NCBI GenBank assembly: GCA_035079385.1
Contig: JAVHKY010000054.1
Span: forward strand, 11,385,501-11,449,500
Direction: 5' to 3'
DNA: 64,000 nt
From: Aspidiotus rigidus
Taxonomy: Eukaryota; Arthropoda; Insecta; Hemiptera; Diaspididae
A program made the translations under genes and the position numbers. Shown one piece after another: positions 63,201 to 64,000 of the stretch. Numbering within the stretch: the stretch's first letter is position 1; every line of letters begins with the position of its first letter. The notes beneath the pieces are model-generated. The model was not told where the DNA came from. It was given only the letters and a program-made list of their open reading frames with translations, and made no database searches.

Positions 63201-64000
63201 CTGGCGCAGGTATAGCCCCCAGACCATTAGATAATTAATCTCTCGACTCGAGCGCAGAGAAATTGATTACTTGGCTTTCGGTTATATACGCGACAGTTGG
63301 CTTTTTCCTGAACATTTTCAACCCTCTGTGTACCGAAAGTTCGCTGTCCTGTTCGTTTCTTAAATAATTATTTAATCGCGCCGCGAGACTGTTAATGAAT
63401 TTTAAACGAAATGTTTGCTTTTTACGGATAAAACATTACATTAATGAAGAAGGGTGACTTTTAATTAAAGATATTGAAAAGTATTATTCTTATTGTATAT
63501 AGCAGTTAGTTGTGAACTCGCGTGGTGAAAAAAAAACGCAAATCTAGATCAAGGTTCAATTCTTTTCTACCGAAACGTTTATTATCAAAATGTACTCCGT
63601 TCATCGTATGGCGGTATACGTATTTACAGCACGGTATATAGTAAAGGTGAATTACAGGATGATGGAATTTCAGAAGCATGCCACCTGGTCAGTTTATACG
63701 AAAAGAATACACGTACTCCTATTGTTGATAAGTCAACTCATCAGCGGTGAACAACTATTTTGAGATTTTAAGAGAGTGAATATTACCGAGAGTATACGGT
63801 AGCAAGCTAACCGAGTTTCGTAACTTCTTATTCATGTTTAATGAAGTTAACAGAGAAATATAGCCGGGTGAGAATGGTCAATTGGCCCCTATGACATACG
63901 TGAAAATCTAGTATGGATGTTGTTTCCTAATATCTGGGACATAAAGATGTATCACTCGGTATGTTTATAACCCTTCTCTACAATCACGGTTCACTAAACT
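60224..64000. other. right end of window, no recognised gene
   Basis: No domain, RNA gene or bounded element found. TGTACACTTTTGT with a following GACGTCATCA-type sequence occurs at 60577 and also at 58796, flanking the hAT element as a diverged direct repeat. Confidence 0.5.

Overview
The window is nuclear DNA of an animal, almost certainly an insect: AT-rich, intron- and transposon-laden, without any bacterial-style gene packing. The only host gene I can identify with confidence is the COUP-TF orphan nuclear receptor seven-up (svp, NR2F family), on the minus strand. Two of its coding exons lie here: the N-terminal exon with the first half of zinc finger 1 (14725-14995) and a 150-bp exon with the rest of the DNA-binding domain (253-402). 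A 14.3-kb intron separates them. The ligand-binding-domain exons must lie beyond the left edge. The presumed promoter (about 15.65-15.92 kb) has a TATA box, a CCAAT motif and AGGTCA-type sites, including a DR1. A hemipteran or a similarly repeat-rich insect is plausible, but the species cannot be set from this sequence.

Everything to the right of about 16 kb is gene-poor and holds a layered record of mobile elements, several defined by terminal repeats and target-site duplications (TSDs) that can be read directly: a 227-bp TA-flanked MITE (12970-13196); a 3.4-kb hAT-type element (26446-29852, TSD CTTTCTAG) filled with satellite units and carrying a second hAT-like insertion (28545-29107, TSD GTCATAAT); a 416-bp near-palindromic TTAA-flanked element (31215-31630); a Ty3/gypsy LTR with a tRNA-Trp-type primer-binding site (35882-36282); a 2.9-kb foldback element with roughly 0.8-1.2 kb inverted arms (37632-40547); decayed BEL/Pao (44978-45556) and Copia (46507-47415) pol fragments; a 2.8-kb Mutator-like element (48792-51589, TSD AATTTCTCT) containing a 44-bp minisatellite and an internally deleted Penelope-like fragment; a second, frameshifted Penelope-like copy (51607-53702); and a 1.27-kb hAT element (58956-60223, TSD CTAATACA).

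No tRNA, rRNA, CRISPR array or intact transposase gene was found. Most open frames under 130 codons begin at non-ATG codons, or are shadows or chance frames in AT-rich DNA, and are not annotated. Three exon-like segments with splice signals (4851-5078 +, 30430-30627 +, 39397-39555 -) are listed at low confidence because they might be real transcribed pieces that I cannot name. The most notable structures are the nested, TSD-defined elements with internal satellites and inverted units, the three long perfect or near-perfect hairpins, and the svp promoter carrying candidate binding sites for its own receptor class.
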